Assembly (NCBI RefSeq): GCF_000187895.1
Contig: NZ_DS990126.1
Coordinates: forward strand, 1-64,000
DNA: 64,000 nt
Reading direction: 5' to 3'
DNA from: Phocaeicola plebeius DSM 17135
Lineage (GTDB): Bacteria; Bacteroidota; Bacteroidia; Bacteroidales; Bacteroidaceae
Positions 40,235 through 47,975 of this stretch are shown here, piece after piece. The position numbers were made by a program, and so were the translations under genes. The notes under the pieces are model-generated. The model was not told the DNA's origin. It was given only the letters and a program-made list of their open reading frames with translations, and ran no database searches. The stretch's first letter is position 1. Every line of letters begins with the position of its first letter.

Positions 40235-41152
40235 TTAGAATTTGTTGCAACGGTCAAAGAAGTTGATGGCTTCCAGTTCAGCCTTCATGCGTGCTTCTTC
40301 TTCGTCTGTCATATTCTGGAACGGAGTACGGTTCTTACCCAAATCCAGCCCGATAAGTTTCATGATTCGTTTACCACCTACGATATTGCCGCGGTAATGG
40401 CAAATCACGTTGATCACATCCTGAGAGAAGTTCTGCAGTTCGCGTGCTTTTTCGATGTCACCAGCTTTCCATGCATCGATGATGCCAACCAAGTTGATAC
40501 CGTTATAATTAGTTGTACCACCGATACCACCTTGTGCACCGCCCATAGCCAATGACGGAAGAATGGTCTCATCCTGGCCGTGCAACATGTCGAATTTTCC
40601 GTTCTTGTACAAGCGGCACTGGTTGTATTCGTAAATGCTTTCGTATGTATATTTGATACCTGCGAAGTTAGGAATTCTTCCGTCTACAGCTTTCAGCAAT
40701 TCTACCATCGGTAAGAAAGCGCCATTGAATGCCGGAATGTGATAATAATAGAAAGGAAGGTTGGGTGCGCCTGCTGCGATTTCTTCACAATATTTCACCA
40801 GTTCTTCGATACGGCCAATTTTCGGAAATGGAGGAGCCATGGCACCGATACCCCATGCACCAATCTTTTGAGCATGTTCGGCCAGCATCTTGCTTGCCTT
40901 TACACAGCAGCTTCCTACGTGTACAATTACCTTGAAACCTTCGGGAGCAGCTTTCACCCATTCTTCTGCCAGTTTCATACGTTCTTCTTCGGTCAGCATG
41001 TAGCCTTCGCCAGATGAACCGTTGATAAACACACCTTTCAGTCCATTTTTTGCTAACATTTTTGCATAAGCAGCAATGGGTTCATAATTTACTTCACCAT
41101 TTTCATAAAATGGAGTAAACGGGGCATCAATTAGTCCAATAATCTTTTCCAT
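40235..41152 (-). CDS. nanL: N-acetylneuraminate lyase
   Basis: 305 residues. Class I aldolase of the DHDPS family that splits Neu5Ac to ManNAc and pyruvate. The carboxylate-binding GSSGEG is at 45-50, the catalytic tyrosine lies in FYYYHIPAFN (about 137), and the Schiff-base lysine is Lys167 in GIKYTYES. YHIP and GIKYT are typical of lyase rather than dihydrodipicolinate synthase. First gene of the nan operon. Confidence 0.95.
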   Translation of the reverse strand: MEKIIGLIDAPFTPFYENGEVNYEPIAAYAKMLAKNGLKGVFINGSSGEGYMLTEEERMKLAEEWVKAAPEGFKVIVHVGSCCVKASKMLAEHAQKIGAWGIGAMAPPFPKIGRIEELVKYCEEIAAGAPNLPFYYYHIPAFNGAFLPMVELLKAVDGRIPNFAGIKYTYESIYEYNQCRLYKNGKFDMLHGQDETILPSLAMGGAQGGIGGTTNYNGINLVGIIDAWKAGDIEKARELQNFSQDVINVICHYRGNIVGGKRIMKLIGLDLGKNRTPFQNMTDEEEARMKAELEAINFFDRCNKF

Positions 41153-41189
41153 AATATTATATTTAATAAATTAGTTTATTTAATAGCTA

Positions 41190-41220
41190 CAAAAATAAGG
41201 ATATAATTTTTATATTACAA
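41190..41220 (-). promoter_or_regulatory. Promoter of the nan operon
   Basis: TATTTTTG at 41190-41197 (minus strand) is a -7 match; a TTG -33 core at 41218-41220 lies 20 nt upstream. The leader to nanL is about 30 nt. Confidence 0.6.
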
Positions 41221-41243
41221 GGTTTTATGTGCTTATTTTGAAA

Positions 41244-42326
41244 TTATTCTTCTTTTTTGAGAGGATAAACTGTAATTTTTGGAGTTCTTATGCCTGGTTT
41301 TATTTCTCCGCATATCATATATAAATAACCTTCACGATGTAGCAGGATGCCTCCTGCACGTGCCATACCTGAAATATTTGTTTTTATGGTCCATGTTTTA
41401 TGGGTAAAGTCATAAAATAGAATATCATTATTAAATTTGTACCAAGAGGGGGCGTGAGTTAAATAATCTTTTCCTGCTTTTCCATCCAGTGCGTTTTTGA
41501 AGATGTGATAATTAACTCCTCCTGTCAGGATAAGATGTGTGTCTGTCTGCACACCGCTACCTCCTGCCATGCAACGTTTTTCTTTGTTTCCCTGATAAGG
41601 AATGTGAGAATCGTATTCCCAACGGTCAGTTTTTGGAGTATAACATAATATGTCATGTGAAAGGATACTGGTAGAAGAATCCGATGGGGCTTGAAAACCT
41701 CCAATCAAATAAAGCTTCTTTCCATCATTGACCAGAATAGGTTGTACTCGTTGAGGTCCAGGGAAGGAAGATAATTTTTGCCATCTGTCACATGTTTTTA
41801 AGTCCAGTTTGTATAATGCGTTTTGTCGCAGTTGTTGATTTCCTCCTGTGATGTAGATACATTCATTCAACATTGTGGCGGAGGCGTTGTCTATTGTTTC
41901 AGGAAGAGAAGGTAGCTGGTGGATTCGAAAGCTTTCAGAGGAAGGATCTTTTTGAATCCGGAATACGCTGGTCAGACAAGAATCTGTATTCATTCCCCCA
42001 ATGCAGACTAGTCCCTGAGGTGTTTCTACACTGCAACCATACGCTACGGAACAGGGAAGATCAGATATTCTTGTCCAACGAGGAGATGCGGCATGAATAT
42101 CCAGTGCATAGCATTGATTGTAATAGGCTTTTTCCCCTCCTTCGGCTGCAGGAATTGTCGGGAAATTGCAACCTCCCCCCACAATTAGCCAGTTTCTTAT
42201 AAAGCCGGCGAAAGGTGCAGATACGCCTTTTGTAATAGGGTAATCAGGAAGCAGCGTAGGAACTTGTGCCATATTTATTGTGCATTGGGCAATTAGTATG
42301 CCTAAAATCAAAAATAATTTTTTCAT
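41244..42326 (-). CDS. nanM: N-acetylneuraminate mutarotase/epimerase (NanM)
   Basis: 360 residues with a signal peptide (1-20, ending NMAQ). A Kelch-type beta-propeller is visible in repeated GG-containing blades: LIVGGGCNFP, LVCIGGMNTD, IYITGGNQQL, LYLIGGFQAP, and LILTGGVNYH. The first block, AGFIRNWLIVGGGCNFP, is typical of cyclically permuted mutarotases. It converts alpha-Neu5Ac released by sialidase to the beta form in the periplasm. 91 nt and a promoter separate it from nanL, so it may be a separate unit. Confidence 0.9.
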   Translation of the reverse strand: MKKLFLILGILIAQCTINMAQVPTLLPDYPITKGVSAPFAGFIRNWLIVGGGCNFPTIPAAEGGEKAYYNQCYALDIHAASPRWTRISDLPCSVAYGCSVETPQGLVCIGGMNTDSCLTSVFRIQKDPSSESFRIHQLPSLPETIDNASATMLNECIYITGGNQQLRQNALYKLDLKTCDRWQKLSSFPGPQRVQPILVNDGKKLYLIGGFQAPSDSSTSILSHDILCYTPKTDRWEYDSHIPYQGNKEKRCMAGGSGVQTDTHLILTGGVNYHIFKNALDGKAGKDYLTHAPSWYKFNNDILFYDFTHKTWTIKTNISGMARAGGILLHREGYLYMICGEIKPGIRTPKITVYPLKKEE

Positions 42327-42625
42327 AACGATGTTTTTATCAGGTTAAGGTTGTAGAAACTCATGTATGCTAAAATAAGCATAATATTTAAAATAATGGC
42401 TATTTAATGAAAGATTTTTTGAGAGCTTCCCGATATAATTAATACTTTGTTTTATTGTATGGTATTATTAATTTTATTATTTTAGCAGTCCTATTATTAG
42501 GTAAAAGTTAATAAGGGATTTCTAAATTTAAAAGCCTTAAATATAATAATTTATTAATGAAGTTGTAGGAACTAAAACAGAATATAATATAGATTACTAT
42601 AGGTTTAACCCTAAATGCTGTGACT
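42327..42625. promoter_or_regulatory. Divergent intergenic region nanM / ROK regulator
   Basis: About 300 bp, very AT-rich. It contains an inverted repeat TATGCT-N6-AGCATA at 42366-42383, about 40 nt from nanM, and a CCTA-N4-TAGG repeat near 42490. No clear TAnnTTTG element was found on either strand. The position suits operators for the divergent ROK protein. Confidence 0.45.
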
Positions 42626-43834
42626 ATGGTACAAAGATTAATTGAAGGATTAGGAAGTGGAACAAAAAATATGCTTACCCAGAAGCGTATCATTACTTAT
42701 CTGATGCATAACCATTCATCTACTATTCCCGATCTGGCAAAGGATATAGACTTGAGTATTCCTACTGTGACTAAGTTTATAATGGAGCTGGTAGAAGAAG
42801 GGTATATTATGAATTATGGAAAACAAGAGACCAGTGAAGGTAGACCTCCCAATCTCTATGGCTTGAATCCTGATTCTGCCTATATGGTAGGAGTCGATAT
42901 CAAAGCTTCTTGTTTGAACATCGGCCTGATGAATTTCACGGGCGATATGGTAGATGTTCAGATGGGAGTTGAGTGTCGGCTTTATAATACGCTGGAAAGT
43001 TTGGAAGAGTTGACTCTACATATCCGTAATTTTATCGATAAGCATGAAACTGTCAAAGAAAGAATCCTTCAGGTTGGGGTAAATATTTCAGGACGGGTAA
43101 ATCCTGAAGAAGGGTATAGTTTCAGCATGTTCAATTTTGAAGAACGTCCTTTGGCGGAGATTCTGGGTGAAAAGATAGGTATTCCTGTAAGCATTGATAA
43201 CGATACTCGTGCAATGGCTTACGGAGAATTGTTGAAGGGTGCTGTGAAAGGAGAAAAAGATATTGTTTTTATCAATATTAGCTGGGGATTAGGATCCGCT
43301 TTTATTATTGATGGGAAAATTTATACAGGTCGTTCCGGCTTTTCAGGCGAATTTGGCCATTTTAGTGTGTTTGATAATGAGATAATTTGTCGTTGCGGGA
43401 AAAAAGGCTGTCTGGAAACAGAAGTTTCAGGCTCAGCCTTACATCGGATTCTTTGTGAGAAAGTGAAGAGTGGTCAAAGTTCTATTCTTTCAAAACGGAT
43501 TCTTACAGGAGAAACGTCTCTTACATTAGAAGAAATTGTAGATGCGACCAATAAAGAAGATATTTTGTGTATTGAGCTGGTTGAGGAAATAGGTCGTAAA
43601 TTAGGCCGCTATCTGGCTGGGTTGATAAATTTGTTTAATCCGGAATTAGTTGTAATCGGAGGAACATTGGCGTTGACAGAGGATTACATTTTGCAACCTA
43701 TAAAGACTGCTATACGTAAGTATTCTTTAAATTTAGTAAGCAAAGATTCAGCTGTTGTATTATCTAAGTTACAAGCTAAAGCTGGAGTTGTTGGAGCTTG
43801 CCTATTGTCAAGAAGCAAACTATTTGAATGGTAA
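42626..43834 (+). CDS. ROK-family transcriptional regulator with winged HTH
   Basis: 402 residues from the ATG at 42626 (a GTG 6 nt earlier is possible). Residues about 15-75 form a MarR-like winged helix (KRIITYLMHNHSSTIPDLAK, IPTVTKFIMELVEEGYI). A ROK domain follows with IDNDTRAMAYGE, the GEFGHF motif and the zinc knuckle CRCGKKGCLE. The usual phosphate-binding DxGGT is replaced by VDIKASCLN, so kinase activity is unlikely and a NagC/Mlc-like regulator role is favoured. Divergent from nanM, it probably controls the sialic acid genes in response to a ManNAc- or GlcNAc-type ligand. Confidence 0.85.
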   Translation: MVQRLIEGLGSGTKNMLTQKRIITYLMHNHSSTIPDLAKDIDLSIPTVTKFIMELVEEGYIMNYGKQETSEGRPPNLYGLNPDSAYMVGVDIKASCLNIGLMNFTGDMVDVQMGVECRLYNTLESLEELTLHIRNFIDKHETVKERILQVGVNISGRVNPEEGYSFSMFNFEERPLAEILGEKIGIPVSIDNDTRAMAYGELLKGAVKGEKDIVFINISWGLGSAFIIDGKIYTGRSGFSGEFGHFSVFDNEIICRCGKKGCLETEVSGSALHRILCEKVKSGQSSILSKRILTGETSLTLEEIVDATNKEDILCIELVEEIGRKLGRYLAGLINLFNPELVVIGGTLALTEDYILQPIKTAIRKYSLNLVSKDSAVVLSKLQAKAGVVGACLLSRSKLFEW

Positions 43835-43838
43835 TTTA

Positions 43839-43879
43839 AATGCAGCTATCTGAGATTTTTCATTCCGGATAGCTGCATT
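43839..43879. terminator. Convergent hairpin between ROK and XRE genes
   Basis: Perfect 12-bp stem (43839-43850 with 43868-43879) and 17-nt loop, 4 nt after the ROK stop and 18 nt from the XRE stop. T-runs are poor on both sides, but position suits a shared terminator. Confidence 0.6.
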
Positions 43880-43896
43880 CTTGCTACATATTAAAC

Positions 43897-44106
43897 TCAT
43901 TCTTCCACTCTGTATTCCAATATATCTCCCGGTTGGCAGTCCAGTTCTTTGCAGATTGCTTCCAGGGTGGAGAAACGTATGGCTTTGGCTTTTCCTGTTT
44001 TTAAAATAGAGAGATTTGCCGGCGTAAGGTCAATCCTTTCAGCAAGCTCTCCCAGCGAAATCTTTCGTTTCGCCATCATCACATCTAGATTTACGATAAT
44101 CGGCAT
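43897..44106 (-). CDS. XRE-family regulator, YozG-like
   Basis: 69 residues, almost entirely one Cro/CI-type helix-turn-helix: MMAKRKISLGELAERI, then DLTPANLSILKTGKAKAI as recognition region, then FSTLEAICKELDCQPGDIL. The form with GKAKAIRFSTL matches the short YozG-like regulators that commonly accompany DUF2975 membrane proteins. It is the last gene of the six-gene operon and may bind the CGATAAA half-sites at that operon's promoter. Confidence 0.85.
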   Translation of the reverse strand: MPIIVNLDVMMAKRKISLGELAERIDLTPANLSILKTGKAKAIRFSTLEAICKELDCQPGDILEYRVEE

Positions 44107-44112
44107 AAATAT

Positions 44113-44367
44113 TTAGTTTTCTTTTCTTTTTTCTTTTGTTACTATATCCCACCAGCAGGTGTAGCGTTTTATTAATACATGGTGCAGGTACATTCCACCA
44201 TAAATCATTCCCGTCATGATTAACACGCGGTGGGAACGTGTCTCTATCTGTTGCTCGATGAACAGCCAGTAAATGATGGTCAGCAGCATCAAGGTAAGTA
44301 TCATTGTCAGAATGATACCGATTGCAGCTTTCCATTTAGTATTAGTAGTTTTCATCTTTGCATTCAA
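44113..44367 (-). CDS. Small membrane protein
   Basis: 84 residues. A long hydrophobic segment (about 15-35) and a second, shorter one (about 48-62) with charged ends, basic C-terminus (IVTKEKRKEN). No recognised family. It lies 6 nt upstream of the XRE gene and 2 nt downstream of a DUF2975 gene, so translation is probably coupled. An ATG 12 nt inside is an alternative start. Function unknown; gene context suggests a partner of the DUF2975 proteins. Confidence 0.65.
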   Translation of the reverse strand: MNAKMKTTNTKWKAAIGIILTMILTLMLLTIIYWLFIEQQIETRSHRVLIMTGMIYGGMYLHHVLIKRYTCWWDIVTKEKRKEN

Positions 44368-44369
44368 AG

Positions 44370-45017
44370 TTAAATGGTCAATTCATTCTCTTCTTTCAAC
44401 CGTAAGCCGATGGCAAACACTTCTGAAGCTAAGAGGGCGACAAAGCCTAAAATCAGCGTGGAATCAGAGAAAGTGATGAGTATATTTAATTCACCTCCTG
44501 CCAGTTCAATGGACTGTGCAAGCTGATGGCTTGAAATCCATACACTAATGTAAGAAAGCACACATATTCCCACCATACTCCATCCGATGCAACGCAGGTG
44601 TTTTACATTAATCCAGTCGAATACGATATTGCGGTTGATATGTATTATCAGTTTGGCAAAATAGATAGTGGCATAGATGAACCCGACAAGGACTATGAGT
44701 CCGATAATTCCCTGCAGGGCTTCAAGCCAAGAATTGGAATGTGTGTAAGGGCATTCAATAAGAGTTGTGAGTGGTTTGATGGCTAATTGCTTGCCATCTT
44801 TCAGGTTGGTAACCGTACCAGTCGTTTCCATCATGTCAGTAGGCAGGATGTGAGCCATTTTGTACTCAGGAATATCTATTGTTTCTCCTTGAGCTGCTTT
44901 CATGCCAATTTCTACTCCGTTGATAAATACTTTTACAAGCATATATACATTTCCGGAAACGGACAATAGGAAGGCAGCAATCATGCATGCACAGAATATA
45001 TTCAGTCTCTTTTTCAT
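44370..45017 (-). CDS. DUF2975 membrane protein (second copy)
   Basis: 215 residues. An N-terminal membrane segment, an external loop of about 70 residues, then three further membrane segments. The DUF2975 C-terminal pattern is clear: NVKHLRCIGW, SDSTLILGFVALLASEVFAIG and the terminal LRLKEENELTI. It is paralogous to the gene 16 nt upstream. DUF2975 proteins are found next to YozG-like regulators in many Firmicutes and Bacteroidetes, but their role is not established. Confidence 0.82.
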   Translation of the reverse strand: MKKRLNIFCACMIAAFLLSVSGNVYMLVKVFINGVEIGMKAAQGETIDIPEYKMAHILPTDMMETTGTVTNLKDGKQLAIKPLTTLIECPYTHSNSWLEALQGIIGLIVLVGFIYATIYFAKLIIHINRNIVFDWINVKHLRCIGWSMVGICVLSYISVWISSHQLAQSIELAGGELNILITFSDSTLILGFVALLASEVFAIGLRLKEENELTI

Positions 45018-45033
45018 AATGCAGATGAAGATT

Positions 45034-45648
45034 TTAAATGGTCAAGTCATTTTCTTGTTTCAGTTTTACCGCTACTACAAATACTTCTGTGAGAAGTATC
45101 AGTAACAATATACCTATCCAACTGAACTCAAAAGGAGATGCGGGCTGGATGGTGTACCCCGGAATTGTAAGTTGTGCCATGGCATCACGGGTTTCACTCC
45201 AGTTAAGTAAATATTTAATCAAGTGATAGGCAATAGGAGGATAAACTCCCCACCGTATCCGTCGGATATTGATGGAGGTAAAAACCTCTTTGCGGATGAT
45301 AGAGATAAACAGACGGATGAGGTTGTAAAGTCCATAAACGGATACCAGCCCTGTGATTCCAAGCAGTATATAAGTGAAATTTGTCAGTCCGCTGGGTACG
45401 ATGTACGAATGACATTGCATAAATCCGATAGGAACGACTGTACCGGTTTGCGAGTTCGTTGCTTGTATGGCGGAATCGGGCAATACATCGAAGGTGGTTG
45501 CGGTTACTTTGTCAAAAGCCGGATTGGTGCGCTCCATACTGATGGGAGCCAGTTTATCTACATCGTTCCAGCCGTCGTTAAAGCCGCCTATGAACTCAAA
45601 AAGCACAATTAATAGGGCTATTAATCCAATGATTTTAAATGTTTTCAT
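45034..45648 (-). CDS. DUF2975 membrane protein (first copy)
   Basis: 204 residues with the same plan as the copy downstream: one N-terminal membrane segment, an external loop, a central membrane segment (TYILLGITGLVSVYGLYNLI), INIRRIRWGVYPPIAY, and a C-terminal FSWIGILLLILLTEVFVVAV ending VKLKQENDLTI. The two copies share motif order and ends but have diverged strongly in the loops, suggesting hetero-oligomers or an old duplication. Its start overlaps the CPBP gene by 14 nt. Confidence 0.8.
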   Translation of the reverse strand: MKTFKIIGLIALLIVLFEFIGGFNDGWNDVDKLAPISMERTNPAFDKVTATTFDVLPDSAIQATNSQTGTVVPIGFMQCHSYIVPSGLTNFTYILLGITGLVSVYGLYNLIRLFISIIRKEVFTSINIRRIRWGVYPPIAYHLIKYLLNWSETRDAMAQLTIPGYTIQPASPFEFSWIGILLLILLTEVFVVAVKLKQENDLTI

Positions 45649-46504
45649 CGTGTGAATGTGTTTGTGAAGATAATATGTTGTTTTCTATTTCGATCGTTTC
45701 TGCCTGGGCAGGTTGATGCCATACAGCCGGTTGTGGAACCAGTTTCTTTTGAATAAACAGCACACAGATGATGGTAAGAGCCATTCCTCCAGCCGCCATA
45801 AGAGCTGCTCCCGTTTGTCCGTAAGTAGAAACCATGGTAGCATTCGGATCGTCTGCTAATAAGAAAGAAGCTACGGCTGCGCTGTTATTGACAAAGTGCA
45901 TCAGGATGCCGGGCAACAGACTGCCTGTGCGATAATACATCCATCCCAGTGCCAAGCCAGTCACGAAGGCGAACGGCGCCTGTACCCAGTTGCCATGTAC
46001 TATTCCGAAAATCAATGACGAAACTACGATGGCTCCTGCCGGATGTTTCCATTTGCGAAGTAAATGTCCCTGAATGGCTCCGCGAAACAGCAGTTCCTCT
46101 ATGATAGGAGCCATGATAACCACGGAAATGATACCCAGTGGGTTACGCATTATCATTTCGAACGCCTCCTGCATGTTGTTAGGTAAGTCGGCCAGCTCAT
46201 TAAAGTAGTTGGTCCATAAGCCCATCGCTACAATGAATACCACTGAGGTAGCTAACAATTTGGGTGAGCTGTGATACCCCCAAGTCTTCTGGTCCAGTCC
46301 CACATATTTCCCCACCAGTAAATGGATACCTACCGCAGCGGTAGAGAGGATTTGTGCCAGCATGATAAGGTTTGTATAAAGACTGTCGGGCGTCTGTGGA
46401 ACTTCATAACTGCCTTGATACAACATGTATCCACAGATGGCTACTCCCATGAAAGCTAATTGGTAAGCGAAGAAATACAGTAATAATTTGATAGTGCGTC
46501 CCAT
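45635..46504 (-). CDS. CPBP-family intramembrane metalloprotease-like protein
   Basis: 289 residues with about eight membrane segments. The CPBP (Abi/Rce1) motifs are complete: EELLFRG with Glu136, Glu137 and Arg141, FGIVHG with His170, and LMHFVNN with His203. Family members are CAAX-type proteases, and some confer bacteriocin self-immunity or act in signalling. It overlaps the DUF2975 gene downstream, so it is part of the same operon. Substrate unknown; processing of an operon partner or a peptide is an inference. Confidence 0.85.
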   Translation of the reverse strand: MGRTIKLLLYFFAYQLAFMGVAICGYMLYQGSYEVPQTPDSLYTNLIMLAQILSTAAVGIHLLVGKYVGLDQKTWGYHSSPKLLATSVVFIVAMGLWTNYFNELADLPNNMQEAFEMIMRNPLGIISVVIMAPIIEELLFRGAIQGHLLRKWKHPAGAIVVSSLIFGIVHGNWVQAPFAFVTGLALGWMYYRTGSLLPGILMHFVNNSAAVASFLLADDPNATMVSTYGQTGAALMAAGGMALTIICVLFIQKKLVPQPAVWHQPAQAETIEIENNILSSQTHSHDENI

Positions 46505-46529
46505 AATGTGTGCGTTTTAAGTGGTTAGT

Positions 46530-46850
46530 TTATTTGTTTCTAGAAAGCTTCTGAAGGGCTGGTCCCTCAGCTCCCCAGGTCAGCAGATAAGCTGGTGTCC
46601 AGTTCATTTGTTCTGCATCCCAGCGGTAAGCTTTTTTCTCGGTCATAGTTCCCAACGTGTCGTACTGGTATTCGTACTTCCACTTGGGAGTAAGTGTTTT
46701 GCCGTCTTCATTCAAGGTAGAAACAATCAGGCTTTGCTGGTTCTGTCCGTAAATGAAGGTTTCTTTTGCGTTTACATTTGTGGCTGTCAATGTCATTAAT
46801 GCAGCAGCGATTCCTGCTACCAGTGTCTTTTTTGTGAATGTCTTTTTCAT
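46530..46850 (-). CDS. Small secreted DUF3836-family protein
   Basis: 106 residues with a signal peptide (cleavage about residue 28, VNAKE). The mature part is short and rich in aromatic and charged residues (KWKYEYQYDTLGTMTEKKAYRW is split over residues 57-78; ending LTWGAEGPALQKLSRNK), as in the Bacteroides DUF3836 proteins with RHS-like YDxxG spacing. It is the first gene of the operon, 25 nt upstream of the CPBP gene, directly behind the operator-rich promoter. Function unknown. Confidence 0.75.
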   Translation of the reverse strand: MKKTFTKKTLVAGIAAALMTLTATNVNAKETFIYGQNQQSLIVSTLNEDGKTLTPKWKYEYQYDTLGTMTEKKAYRWDAEQMNWTPAYLLTWGAEGPALQKLSRNK

Positions 46851-46899
46851 AATTGTACGTGTTTGTGTGTAAATAATAGTGTTTGTTTGCGCTTATATT

Positions 46900-46925
46900 C
46901 GATAAATATTTATCGTTTTTCGATA
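46900..46925. promoter_or_regulatory. Operator-like palindromes downstream of the promoter
   Basis: CGATAAATATTTATCG at 46900-46915 is a perfect 16-base palindrome. It overlaps a second inverted repeat, TATCG-TTTTT-CGATA, at 46911-46925. They cover the predicted transcription start and first bases of the message. Confidence 0.65.
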
Positions 46926-46927
46926 TG

Positions 46928-46957
46928 CAAATGTAGATATTATTTTTGAACTGCAAA
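46928..46957 (-). promoter_or_regulatory. Promoter of the DUF3836-CPBP-DUF2975-XRE operon
   Basis: TACATTTG at 46928-46935 (minus strand) is an exact -7 match, and TTTG at 46954-46957 is an exact -33 match with 18-nt spacing. This is the best promoter match in the window. It is bracketed by the palindromes at 46900-46925 and 46973-46994. Confidence 0.78.
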
Positions 46958-46972
46958 AGAAAAACAGAAATA

Positions 46973-46994
46973 TTTTATCGAAAAACGATAAAAA
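46973..46994. promoter_or_regulatory. Operator-like inverted repeat upstream of the promoter
   Basis: TTTTATCG (46973-46980) and CGATAAAA (46987-46994 with one shared base shift around AAAAA) form a perfect inverted repeat over a five-A spacer. Half-sites are the same as in the palindrome at 46900-46915. Confidence 0.65.
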
Positions 46995-47263
46995 TTTGCC
47001 TTTTTGAGGAAAATCTCATCTGAAGATACCAAATTCAGGTGTTGTGAGGGGAGAGGGATAAAGAGGAAAGTCCCATTGTGTAGATTGGAGGATGAATTTA
47101 TATGTTCTATGTCTTGCGTACGGGAAACGTACGTTTCTCAAGGCAGAGCCGTATGTTTTCGTGTAGGGAAATGTAGGGTTTTGGGTTGTGAGATATAGAA
47201 TATTTCAAGACATTTTCTGTTTATTGATGCACCATTTTCTAAATTAAATAATGAAGGAAAATC

Positions 47264-47908
47264 ATGCAGATAAACAGAAAATCTCTAAATTTGCTGAGTA
47301 TGAATCGAGTTATGACGGAAAAACAACTGATAGAAGAACTGCGATGTGGAAATGAGTCTGCTTTCAGATGCATTTATGAGCGGCATTATGTTCCTCTTTG
47401 CCGTTTCGCCGATTTGTATCTTCATGATATTTCTTTGTCGGAAGAAGTGGTAGATGATGTTATCTTTTATTTGTGGGAGTATCGAGGTGAGGTGGAAATC
47501 ACTTATTCATTGAGAGCTTACTTGATGAAATCGGTTCGCAACCGTTGTTTGAATGAACTGAATTCGCTTACACACCGTGAAGAATTGCACTTTTCCTCTT
47601 TTTCTCTTCCTGAGAATGCGGAATTTTTGGATACCTTATTTATAGAGAAAGACCATCCGTTAGGTTATCTGTTGGAGCAGGAACTGGAGGAAGAACTCGA
47701 GCGTTGTATTGAGACCCTACCGGAAGAATGTCGTATGGTTTTCAAGAAAAGTCGCTTTGAGCAGAAAAAATATGAAGAAATAGCCCGCGAGCTGAATATC
47801 TCTGTTAACACAGTTAAGTATCACATAAAGAATGCATTAGCATTTCTTCAGAAGCGTATGTCAGGCTATCTGAAACTTCTTGTGTGGTATATTTTCTTGG
47901 AAAATTGA
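47264..47908 (+). CDS. ECF-type RNA polymerase sigma-70 factor
   Basis: 214 residues; in-frame ATGs at 47300 and 47312 are plausible shorter starts. Sigma region 2 is visible at about 20-90 (FRCIYERHYVPLCRFADLYL, VVDDVIFYLWEYRGE, SLRAYLMKSVRNRCLNEL) and region 4 at about 150-205 (LPEECRMVFKKSRFEQKKYE, EIARELNISVNTVKYHIKNA). This is the Bacteroidetes ECF group that pairs with FecR anti-sigma factors. It should drive the susC gene downstream when substrate passes through the STN-type SusC. Confidence 0.92.
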   Translation: MQINRKSLNLLSMNRVMTEKQLIEELRCGNESAFRCIYERHYVPLCRFADLYLHDISLSEEVVDDVIFYLWEYRGEVEITYSLRAYLMKSVRNRCLNELNSLTHREELHFSSFSLPENAEFLDTLFIEKDHPLGYLLEQELEEELERCIETLPEECRMVFKKSRFEQKKYEEIARELNISVNTVKYHIKNALAFLQKRMSGYLKLLVWYIFLEN

Positions 47909-47975
47909 AAAAAATCTTCTTTTTTGACTACCCTCTTTTTTCTCTTTTTTGTCTTACTTATAAACACAGCAAATT

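Larger units (their letters stand above)
46851..47263. other. Intergenic region between DUF3836 operon and ECF sigma gene
   Basis: About 410 bp. The left third holds the promoter and operator palindromes of the leftward operon. A 14-base palindrome (47124-47137) lies about 130 nt upstream of the sigma gene. An open frame at 47004-47198 has no family resemblance and is not called. No clear TAnnTTTG was found just upstream of the sigma gene. Confidence 0.6.

Noticed and set aside
40225..40257. 11-residue upstream extension of the AGE epimerase
   Set aside because: It would overlap the lyase gene by 23 nt, while the ATG at 40224 begins the conserved domain directly.
42620..43834. ROK protein as ManNAc or GlcNAc kinase
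   Set aside because: It has an N-terminal winged helix and lacks the DxGGT phosphate-binding motif, so a regulator is more likely.
43897..44367. XRE regulator plus small protein as a toxin-antitoxin pair
   Set aside because: The small protein is a membrane protein inside a longer operon, and the regulator is of the YozG type that travels with DUF2975. No toxin family is recognised.
47004..47198. 64-residue frame rich in Cys and Arg, upstream of the sigma gene
   Set aside because: No relatives recognised, no clear ribosome-binding site or promoter, and it fills a regulatory spacer. Left uncalled.
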